Assembly: GCA_947471745.1 (NCBI GenBank)
Contig: CANJKZ010000010.1
Coordinates: 3,459,501-3,523,500 of the forward strand
Source: Closterium sp. Naga37s-1
Lineage: Eukaryota; Streptophyta; Zygnematophyceae; Desmidiales; Closteriaceae
DNA length: 64,000 nucleotides
Reading direction: 5' to 3'
The notes beneath the pieces are model-generated. The model did not search any database. It was not told the DNA's origin and was given only the letters and a program-made list of their open reading frames with translations. This document shows positions 55,101 through 64,000 of the stretch, one piece after another. The position numbers were made by a program, and so were the translations under genes. Every line of letters starts with the position of its first letter. Within the stretch, counting starts at the first letter, position 1.

Positions 55101-57609
55101 CCCTTGCCATTCACGAAGTCGGTGAACTGCTTCCCGAGGAAATCCCCTCCCCGGTCAGAGCGCAGCATCAACACCGACCTCTTCGTCTGTCGTTCAGCCA
55201 CTGCAAGTCACTGCACGAACTCCCGCAACGCATCTGACTTCTTGGCGACTGGTCGCACCCACACGTAGCGAGTCTTGCGGTCCTTCAGCAGCAAGAAGTA
55301 CAGGCTACCATCCTTGGCAGCCACGCGAAACGGCCCGCACAGGTCGATGTGCACGACGGCCAGCACTTCGCCGGCGTCGGAGCCTTTGTCGGGGAAGGTG
55401 TGTCGCGCCAGCTTCCCGCCGACGCACGAAACACACGGTGGGTCGGAGCCAGACGCCGACTTGAGGTCCAGCCCGGTGGCGACCTCGTGCTTTGCCGAGC
55501 TCCGGATGGTGTCCATGCCGACGTGCGCAAGCCTCGCGTGCAGCCTGTCCGGCGTTGCCTTCGTCGCCGAGACGATCGCCCGCAGGGCCACTACCTCCGT
55601 GGTGGGCGTCGTTTGCTTGGCCGAGCAGGGGCGCAGGTCGGTGCAGAGAAAACGCCCGGTGTACGTTGCCCGGCCGAGCACCTCTCCCGCCGCTGAGACG
55701 AGCAGCATCCCGTCGTCGTCCTCCTGCAGCTTCACGCCGTGCTCCTTCAGCTGGCCAGCCGAAAGCAGGTTTGCCCGCACGCCCGGGACGTAGAGCACGT
55801 CGGGGATGAGCACCTGCTTCTCGGCTTCCCCTTGCAGAGCGACAGTGCCGCGTCCCTGAACGTCCTGCAGCGCCCCATTGAAGCCGCGCACGTGCTTCAC
55901 GTTGCTGCTCGGCCCCAAGTTGATGAAGGCCTCCTTCGTCCCCATCAGGTGGTGCGAGCAGCCGCTGTCAAGCAGGACCACCTCTGGGTTTGCCTGCACA
56001 GCTGCCGCCACCGCCTGGAAGTCCTCACCGGCCTCCGGCGCCAGCGAGACGGTCGGCTCAACGATGCCGACCAGCGAGCACGACTCCGTCTTGTCGTCTC
56101 GCCCCTTTCCGCCAGCAGAGGAGTCGGCGTCCTTCGCCGAGGTCGACTTGGTCGGCTGCTTCTCCTTGCGCGGCTTGTGTCCACCTCGACAAGGACGACG
56201 GCTTCCAGACCTCCCGCGGCCTCCCTTCGCGTCGTCGTCGCTGGAGTCACTACGGTCGGGGCACTCGAAGGAGAGGTGGTCGGGGTTGCCGCACAGCCTG
56301 CATTCTCGGCGTCGACCTCCTCCTCCACGACCGTTATCCTTGGCCGACTTCTTCTTGTCGGCGTCCTTGCTCGGCTTCCACCCGCTGCTATCGCCGCCGC
56401 CGGGCTGCCCACGCTGCCCCAGTCGCCCACCTTGCTTCGTCGGGGCAACGAAGTTTGCCTGCGCCAAGAGCTCCTGGGACCGCTCTGCCTCCTGCATCGC
56501 CTCATCCTGCAGGATGTACGAGGTTAAGTTGTCCTCGTTGAGCATCGCCCTTGTGCTCGGCGCCATGGACCGCCGCTTCAGGAGGTTGTAGCTGCTTGAG
56601 AGTCCCTGCATGACGTGGGTGACGTACGACGCCGTCGAGTACTGCGCGCAAGCCATCCTGATGGTGGTGAGAATGCGCCGAGCTCGATTGCAGTAGTCGG
56701 CCGCCGTCTCCTCGTCGCCCATACGCAGGTGCGTCAGCTGCCCCTCCAGCTGGGCGATGAACAAGTCGTCGGTCACCTGGTAGGTCGACTCGATGAAGTG
56801 CCACGCCCGGTGGCCGGCGTCAAGGTAGTCCCGGCAACACTTCAAGGCGATCTGCACGCCCGGCGAGCAGCACCGCGAGATGACCGTGAAGGTCAACAGC
56901 TGCACGGCGCGAAACTCCGCTCGTAAGTCGCCGTGATGCTCCTCCGGCGTCGCCACGGTCCCTCGGGCGAAGCCGATCAGCCCGGCCATCTCCAGCTGGG
57001 GCTCGATGGCTTCCTTCCAGGAGAGTATGTCCTGTCGACCAACGAGCGGCGGGGTGACCAAGATCCTGTCCGGCGTAAACTTGAAGTAGCCGTAGCTCGG
57101 TGCAATCCCGCCCGCCGTCACCTGGGTCGCCGACATCGGCGACACTCCACTTCGACGCCCACCGGCGTCCCCTTGCGAGGAGCCTGCAGCCGCCGACGAC
57201 TGCATCCCTCGCGCCTGAACGCCGCCGGCTTCACCGGCGTGTATTACACCTCGTTGCCTTGACGTGCCTCCCGCACTACTACCGACCTGACCTCCACCGG
57301 CGTTGACGCCCACGTCGACGCCGTCGTCGTAGTTCACCGGTCGAGGAGAGGCAGGCCGAAAAGGGGGGTGCTCCGCCGCTCACATGGAGCGGAGTCCTGC
57401 CTCGACGACTGCCCAGGGTATCGCCCCGTACTCTTGTGCCTCATGGCGTCTCCTCGCATCCTCCAGCCGTCCCTCCAGGGTGTCCATCACCTCGTCGTCA
57501 CAAATGCGAACGCTAGTGACTGCACGGCTGCCGCCCTACGAACACTATCGGTAAGTGCAAAGTCGGCTAGACTGAACTACGTCGTGTGTCTTCCACCCTC
57601 ACCGCACCA

Positions 57610-58681
57610 TGCGGAGATAACTGCTGCAACGGGAGCTAGACTACGGGCTAGGCACGGGTGCTTATGTGATCTCTGCGTTCGTTCCTTAGTCGTTTCCTTG
57701 TGTTCACGCTGCTTGCTAGTTCACGGGGAGAATTTGCAAGAGTTTCACTAGGAAAACATGACAACAATGGTAGGAACAACATTGGCATCACAGACTACAT
57801 CAGAGCTAGCTAGGCTGCTGGTCGACCTCCAGCGCAGCATGGTTGACCGCGCTCCAGCGCAGCAGCGCTCGCATCGCTCCAGCGTTGCAGGGTAGCGGTT
57901 CGCCAACGTTGCAAGTCCACGGTGTGCCAATGCTGCAGCAAGTCGGCTGCACAGCGTTGCACCCGCAGGACAACGGTGCACATGCTTCGCAGGTGCGCGC
58001 AGCTGGTTGGCGCTGCACACCTTGTCACGAGCACAGCGCAGATGCCTGGCAGCCTCCACGCCAGCGGCCGCGCCCACCAGCCACGTCGACCTCGGGATAC
58101 CACCCCGAGGTCGGCCTCGCAGACTCCACCCCGGCGACACTCGTACACGTCGCCCGGGTATCCCGGTCGACCGGGCAACCACGCCTGGCCGACCAGCGCA
58201 ATCCGTAGCCGGCCACCCGTGCCCGGCGCCCCCAGTCCGGCGTCCAGGCGCCCAGCACGCCGTCCTAACCCCCCAGGTCGGCGTCCAGACGCCTAGGACG
58301 CCTTCCAGACATCCAGGGCGGCGTCCAGCCTCCCAGGACGCCGACCAGATGCCCAGGTCGGCGTCCGGGCCCCCAGGACGCCCGGGTCGGCGTTCGGCCC
58401 CCCAGGACGCCGTGCAGACGCCCAGGGCGGTGTCCCAAGCTCCTAGGACGCCGTGCCGGCTCCCAGGTCGGCGTCCAACTTCCCAGGACGCCATCCAGGC
58501 GTCCAGGACGCCAACCAGGCGTCCAGGACGGCGTCCTCCTGCTCGGCGCCCTCCAGCCAGGCGCCCTCCAGCTCGGCGCCCTTGCAGTGGCCCCCGTGCC
58601 CACTGCTGCAGGTCGGCTGCAACCCCCGCACATCCGACCACGAGGTCGGCTCCGCCCAAGCGAGGACGGGGCCAAACAACA
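57610..58681 (-). repeat. 5' LTR of copia 3, shared with the neighbouring partial copy
   Basis: 1,072 bp. It serves as 5' LTR for the internal region on its left and as 3' LTR for the partial internal region on its right (RNase H at 58821-59530). Confidence 0.9.
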
Positions 58682-59640
58682 CTCCCGTTGACACTCCCCT
58701 GCCGCGTTCACGCTTGGGCCCCTAGCCCACACGGCAGTACAGCTCGGAGAGAAGCTCAGCAGCGTGCACACAACACACAGCACGCCGGTCACCGCACCAG
58801 CCATGCAAGGGGCATGGCACCTACTGCTGCACGTCGTCAACTTCGTCGTCCACGTCGGCCAAGCGCACCTGGCCGATGGCGACGGAGCACTGGTTGAAGG
58901 CCGGATAGTGCAGCGCCTTCGTCAGGAAGTCGGCCGGCTGCTCGTTGGTCGGGATGTACCTCAGCGAGAACTTCCCGCGCCTCACCATGTGCTGCAGCCA
59001 GGCCTGTCGCCGCTCCATATGCTTGAGGTTGCCAGTCAACCCCATGCCCTCGGCGACCGTGATGGCCGACTTGTTGTCCACTCGCAGGACAGTCGACTTC
59101 CCGGCGTCCAGCTGCCGGAACTCTGCAAGGAGGAAACGAAGTCGGCGTCCCTCCTTGCCGGCTTCGGTGGCCGCTACATACTCCGACTCGGTCGACGACA
59201 ATGTCGCGCACTTGATGCGCTGGCTCGACCAGGAGACTGCGGCTCCTCCGTAGACGAACACGTAGCCACCCGTGCTCGTCCTGTTCTGCTTGTCACCGGC
59301 GTCGTCGGCGTCCACGTAGCCAACCAGCTCCAGCGACTCAGGTCCACCGCCGAACTCCAGAGCGGTGTCACGTGTGTTGGCGAGGTAGGCGAGGCAGCGA
59401 TCGACCTCGCGCCAGTGCTGGTCGCTTCTCACCGTGAGGCCGCTCCCCAGCTTGCTGTAGGCAAAGGCGATGTCCGGCCTCATCGTCGTCGCCGCGAACT
59501 GCAGCGAGCCGACCTTCTGCCGGTTCTCCTCCTCGTCAACCAGCTCGCCCACTGCTGCAGGTCAGCTGCTCCCCTCACACCCGACCACGAAATCGGCTCC
59601 GCCCAAGCGAGGACGGGGCCAACACACAACTCCCGTTAAC
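58682..59640 (-). mobile_element. Partial second copy of copia 3 (RNase H end) plus an LTR fragment
   Basis: 58821-59530 matches the RNase H region at 52334-53040 almost base for base. At about 59549-59637 it meets a diverged fragment of the LTR's U3 end (CGGCTCCGCCCAAGCGAGGA, then CCCGTTAACACCC). Most of the internal region is absent. The order LTR, internal, LTR, partial internal, LTR fragment is a tandem array. Confidence 0.85.
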
Positions 59641-60125
59641 ACCCAGCAGATCAGTGCACGCGACCCAGCAGACCAGAGAGCGGGCACCAATGCAGGTGTG
59701 CCCGCAGCACGCGTGTAGCTCTAGGCGCGCCCCGCTGCAGCATAGCGCGAGGCGCGCACCCCTCCCTAGCGCGCCTAGGATCTCACCAGTGCGCCCCAGC
59801 CTCCCTTGTGACTTACCTAGCTCCTCACCGTCGTTTCTCGGGTTTCCTACCATTCCTTCTGTCAGTGCTCTGCTCCACATCGGCTAGATGCCGCACCTCC
59901 CAGTTCTAGTGTACTACTGGCCCTTAGTCTTTCTCTCTCACCATAGTTTGGATTTAAGGGTTTCTTCCCTCCGACCATTCATAGCTCTAACTGCTAGTTT
60001 CCTAGCCTGGCGCTCCTAGCTTCGTTTGCTTTTCGCTCCGGCCGTTACTTGCATGGCGTTACTAGCTTTGTTTGCTCCTCGCTCCGACCGATCCTAGCCC
60101 TTTGCATCTAGTCTAGTAGCGCACT
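59641..60125 (+). other. Leader-like sequence upstream of the copia 4 fossil
   Basis: Contains GCGCGCC-rich stretches and then a pyrimidine-rich part with CTCGCTCCGACCG phrases (59960-60100). No gene. It probably belongs to the fossil that starts at about 60130. Confidence 0.4.
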
Positions 60126-61000
60126 TGTCATGGCGTCCGCTCGAGTCATGCGTTACAATGCATAGGGTAGAGTGATAGACTTTCCCACCTGCCTCCTCCG
60201 CGTCGAGCTGTACCTATAGAGTCAATGACAGGATGGTAACACGCTATGGGCACACGCCTATGGTGAGCTCCCTTCACCTCCGCGCCCTGCTGACCTGCCT
60301 TGTGAGCCTACTGCTGCAGACCAGGGGCCCATACAGCCATGTTGGTGTGGAATTCTCATGGCGCTGCAACTCATATTGCGTTCAGCAGCCTTCTCCCCGA
60401 GACTGAGGAAGTCCACTTCAACCAAGTTCGATCTGCCATGGATTGTTTTGATCCGATTAAGACCCGTTACTCCAATCCCGCCACCTATTGACTGTTTTGC
60501 TGACCTTGTCACCCACCTGCGCTCGCTCGACGCTAGCTACCGTGCTGCTTGTACCAAGGCTGAGCTTGTAGTCACCCCCCCGCCCATGCACGTCACTATT
60601 CACTTAATAGTCACTAGCCTCCCTGACCGTCTTGCACCTCGCACTTCTTCAGAAGCACCTTAGTGCAATCACTATCAAGGTCCTTGAGGCAGCTCTCAAG
60701 ATCATTGAAAGACGCATTAGCGCTGTTGCCTCCGCTTCTGCCGCCATAGTTTCCCCACTATTTAAAGGGTGTATTGTCCCACAACTTGCCTTCACTGCAT
60801 CTCTTGCCTCTATAGTGTCTCCTACTTCTGACGAGACAGCCGTGTCCGTTGCTAGTGGGCGGACCCGAGGTAGGGGAGGTAAGAAATGGGGGAAGGGTGG
60901 TGGCGGCAGTAGTGGTGGAACGGGTGGCGGAGGTAGTGGTAGCACTAGTGCGTTTAGTGGTGGCGGCAGTGGAGGTGGTACTGGGCCCAGAACAAATGAA
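60126..61000 (+). mobile_element. Copia 4 fossil: gag part, plus strand
   Basis: The start resembles the copia 1 gag opening (ATGGCGTCCGC..., GRVIDFP). Later CFADLVTHLRSLDASYRAAC and PPPMHVTIHLIVTSLPD match the copia 1 gag segment ITHLRTSDTRYRAAL...PPPMYITLYYIVTRLPD. A Gly-rich hinge follows at 60880-60985. Old, with several breaks. Confidence 0.75.
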
Positions 61001-61015
61001 CAGTGATTAGTCGGC

Positions 61016-61275
61016 TTAAGAATGATTGAAATCGAGGTTACCAAGAGTGGAGCGGAGAGTGTCGTGCCACTCACTAGACACCTGGCGGAGACTGTAAACT
61101 GGTCGTCCCAAGCTCGACTGGGTCCCAGGCAGGAAAGTGCTAGTGAATCCAGGAGGATGGGGCAGCCATGTCTTGTCGTGCAGGCTGCCATTGAGGAAAC
61201 CAGTAGGAATATCTAGCGAGTGTAGCATGTAGTCTTGATGTGTCGTAGCACATGAAACGTGGTCATCTTTGCAGA
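61016..61275 (-). mobile_element. Copia 4 fossil: reverse-transcriptase part, minus strand
   Basis: On minus it encodes YMLHSLDIPTGFLNGSLHDK and PPGFTSTFLPGTQSSLGRPV, matching the copia RT phrases LHSLDFSTAFLQGSLHEE and PPGFTGSFPPGTQWSLRRLV. It lies head-to-head with the gag fragment on its left, so the element was rearranged. Confidence 0.8.
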
Positions 61276-61899
61276 AGGCATTATAGTAACGATAGTTAGA
61301 CACTAGCGTAGATATCGTTACATGATAGAATATGCGTTGCAGAGAACTCTTTAAATGAGATAGAGTAACAGATGAGGACCGTGTTGAAGGGAGACTGGGG
61401 AGGAGGAACGTTAGCGAAACATCGGCGAAGCGGCAAAAGCCAACGCCAGGTATGAACTGATACTTAGGACGAGAAGACCAGAGAGTGCTTGCTTGTTTGT
61501 TTTCTCTTTACTAAGCTATGATTCTACATCTATCACCTATAGGAGAAGCCAACCCAAGACAAGCAGATTACCCTACAAACAAGATGGCGGACGATATTCA
61601 GTTACGATCAGGTCAGAGTGGTTTAGGAGATGGCACAAGCGACGCCGAGCTGGCATGCGCACGCCAGTAGTCCACGCAGAGATACGGAAAAGAAGAGGGA
61701 GAAGCCTTCGCGACGAAGTGCTTCGCCCATCTATTGGACCCCACATCAACGAGGCAGCGGCGCCACGGCACGAGAAGAGGAGGGCAAACGCCTTTTCGGC
61801 TCCAGGGACGACATCGCATGATTTGCGATGGGCAAAAAAAGCGAAGGAGTGCTAGAAGATGCGGGGAGATAAAGAGTCACGGACACCCATGCTGGAAAT
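61276..61899. other. Unassigned sequence before the terminal gypsy fossil
   Basis: No gene was recognised. The open frame at 61493-61855 is Arg-rich and without family resemblance. The stretch may be the leader of the fossil that follows. Confidence 0.35.
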
Positions 61900-64000
61900 G
61901 CCCACCGCCCTGCCGTCGCCAAGTCGTCCGTGGGGACGAGAGGGCCATATGGAGCGATATAACGGCGTGAAGTCGAAGGACCTAGCGCACAGTAGATCAA
62001 CACTAGAATTGCTGCGAGAAGAGGATGCCAGTCCAGTGCCGGAAAGAAGGTGGAACATAGCGTCACTGTCAAAAGTAGAAGTATCGGAGCTATTTACCGA
62101 AGTACCAGGGGTCAGTCCTTCTCTGAAAAATTATGCGATGCAGCTAGAAACAGTCCAGTACTGCTGGAACGGGATGGCTTCGACCACAAGAGTTCTTCAG
62201 GAAGATTGTGTCGATGTTGACGGGAAAAGCTGAGACATTATACAGGATGGTGCGAGGAGAAATCTTGGAGGAGCTGGAGACGGGCCTTATTGACAACCCG
62301 ACTGAACGCTTCCTCCAGCTGCTAACGAAAGAGTTTGTGGGGCAAATGAAAGCTCGCCTTGATGAGTTCCAGGACTTTTTCCAGTAGAGGGAAGAGTCTC
62401 TTCTTTCATACTATAACAGGCTGATGGAGCTAGCGGAGGATTTGGAGAAGCAAGACGAGTAGCTGCTAGTTCCGGAGCTCGTGCAAGGTCTGGATGACGA
62501 TTTAAGAGCAGTGATGAGGACCGCGGTATACGGCATCGGAGCGGACGTAACCTTGACGAAAGTTTACGGAGTTGCCAAGCGTACCGAGCATGCACATCGC
62601 CTGCTGTATTTGGATGATGGAGGCGGTAGCCTTGCCGAAATCGGAGTGGGTGATGAGGGACCGTCCGGACCCAAGGCTGTGTCACAAATGTAGAGAGCCA
62701 GGGAACCTACGCAAGGAGTGTCCCAAAGTGCCTACGTGCAAAAACTGTGGGAAGAGGGGGCACAAAGTAGATGCTTGCTACTCCTATAAGGGGGAGGGCT
62801 ATCAAGGGCAGAGCTGAAGGCGAAACTGCAAAAAAATCATCGGCTGCTGGAACGCATGCCCAAGCCATCCGTCGGAAGCCGGGCCATGATGGCAATAGAG
62901 GAAGTTGGGGAGTCAGAGTTGGAAGAAGCAGAGCTCGTGCGATGGCGCACCCCAGGGAGCTCAGCTACATCGATTTGAGGGCCAAGCCTGAAGTCTCTAA
63001 GGTGGAGAGCGGAACCACCACCAGGGAACGATGGGTGGTGAGGAGAGAAGGGTCACCGAACAGCGACATGAGTTGTCACCCCAATGAACAGCTGGTGTGT
63101 CAAGCGTCAGTCCGGATAGCCAAGAAGGGCGGCCTGACCGTGGGAGGCTTACCCGTGGCACAGGTTATCATTGACACCCGTGGCACAGGTTATCATTGAC
63201 ACCCGTGACACGGGCGCACACCATAGGTAAGGGAGTAGCAAACCAACTGAAGTTGGATATGCTGGAGAAGCTGATTTAGCGTGGCATACTGCTGATGACG
63301 GTTGAAGGAGGGGCTCCAAAATGGATGCCCAAGACGAAGTTGCCGGTAGAGAGCGTGCTATAGCCAGGGATAGATAAGGAGTGTCGCATCTGCTTGGCGT
63401 GCGGAGTGTCATGGTCGGAGGACTACGACATTCTGGTGGGCATGGAGCTCCTGTATAAGGTGTGAGCGACCATCTGCACGTGGCAGGAGAAAGTACTTTA
63501 CAGGGTGCAATGGGGTATCCCGAGAGCAGCGTAGGGACGCTACTAGTGAAATTCGTAAAGTGAGAACCACGAGCGGCCTTCAGAGTGGAGAAGATCGACC
63601 TGACCAGGTCGATTGGACGTGGGAGGAATATGCTGATGAATCAACGGAGGATGGGAGGATCAAGAAGTCCTGCATTGGGTGCAAGGCAGATCGGAAGAAA
63701 GCAAGGAGGTGTCGGAGTGTGCAAGAGCCCGAGGGAGGCATTAACGGTGGTACGAGGATCAGATACAAATAAATACATTAGAAGGGTGGAAGGTGGTGCC
63801 GGAATCGGGAGCTGGGGCATTGCGGAGCATTGAGAACACAACAGCTGGTGGAAACCACCTGGTGGTGGGCTGGAATGGGAAAGCAGATTAAGGAATGAGT
63901 CGAAAGCTGTGAATTGTGCAATTGCAACCGAACGGAGTTGGACCGGGGAAGGTAGGAGCTGCAATCCCTGCAGATCCACGGGCTGGAGTTCAGGTGGTCC
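61900..64000 (+). mobile_element. Gypsy-type fossil related to the methyltransferase block (gag, CCHC, protease, integrase zinc finger)
   Basis: Plus strand, continuing past the window end. The capsid region includes SPSLKNYAMQLETVQYCWNG (compare [20 protein letters not shown] in the block at 19110-22213). Two CCHC knuckles follow (CHKCREPGNLRKEC, CKNCGKRGHKVDAC). The protease region shares VGGLPV and a DTGAHH-like motif, then SEDYDILVGMELLY and CTWQEKV, matching the block almost in order. At about 63900-64000 CELCNCNRTELDRGR looks like an integrase zinc finger. No methyltransferase motif or RT was found between them. Old, with many breaks (about ten or more). Confidence 0.75.

Larger units (their letters stand above)
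51186..58681 (-). mobile_element. Ty1/copia LTR retrotransposon 3 (second copia family, long LTRs)
   Basis: LTRs at 51186-52194 (1,009 bp) and 57610-58681 (1,072 bp), TGTTGTTTGG...TATCTCCGCA on minus; they differ by two indels (48 and 15 bp) plus scattered substitutions. Internal parts on minus: UBN2-type gag (56500-57340) with a CCHC knuckle CRLCGNPDHLSFEC; protease LLDSGCSHHLMG; pre-integrase HARLAHVGMDT; integrase HIDLCGPF, RSDRGGDF and PQQNGMAERE (54980-55420); RT with VRLVVKGFTQVYGADYDETF and LVYVDDLLA (53340-53740); RNase H with YVDADDAGDKQNRTSTGGYV and SSTESEYVAATEAGKE (52440-52860). About three breaks, otherwise complete. No target duplication can be tested because the right LTR abuts another copy. 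Confidence 0.9.

Noticed and set aside
1-64000. tRNA, rRNA or snRNA genes
   Set aside because: No cloverleaf with A and B boxes or conserved rRNA segment was recognised by eye; a covariance-model scan would be needed to be certain.

Overview
The window is eukaryotic nuclear DNA: GT-AG introns, multi-exon genes, simple-sequence tracts, and LTR retrotransposons primed from initiator-Met tRNA. Gag/pol types, a chromodomain-bearing gypsy element, EGF-LysM secreted proteins and mixed base composition suggest a streptophyte (charophyte) green alga, perhaps a zygnematophyte such as Closterium. That assignment is a guess from recognition of the element families, not a proven call.

Layout. 1-800: relic of a hAT transposase. 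2.0-6.0 kb: a long MYND-finger gene with a poly-Ser tract. 6-10 kb: gene-poor, with four tandem-repeat arrays and a local duplication. 10.1-12.0 kb (minus): a decayed leucine-rich-repeat gene with an internal inversion. 12.6-14.6 kb: a diffuse AGGTCAGTCAC-like repeat field. 16.15-30.88 kb (plus): a 12-exon gene for a secreted protein built from two copies of a [Thr/Asn linker - EGF - three LysM] module. Its first intron is almost entirely an 18-bp minisatellite, and its exon 4 is split by an 8.9-kb gypsy element (18631-27559). 31.46-33.56 kb (minus): a four-exon pogo/Tigger-like transposase gene with an uninterrupted frame but one catalytic Asp replaced.

From 33.7 kb to the end the window is mostly LTR retrotransposons: a near-whole Ty1/copia element with identical LTRs and a GC-rich repeat leader (33693-41294); an older relative in the opposite orientation (from 42869) that carries a 1.5-kb non-autonomous element (47422-48929); a second copia family with ~1-kb LTRs, arranged as a tandem with a partial neighbour (51186-59640); a copia fossil broken head-to-head (60.1-61.3 kb); and a degraded gypsy-type element (61.9-64 kb).

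The most notable object is the gypsy element in the LysM gene. Between the two halves of its chromodomain it carries a ~3.1-kb block with a second gag, three CCHC knuckles, a second protease and a C5 cytosine DNA methyltransferase domain. The whole assembly sits inside LTRs that differ at one of 379 positions and is flanked by a perfect AACGT target duplication, so a methyltransferase-bearing chimera appears to have inserted recently into a host gene.
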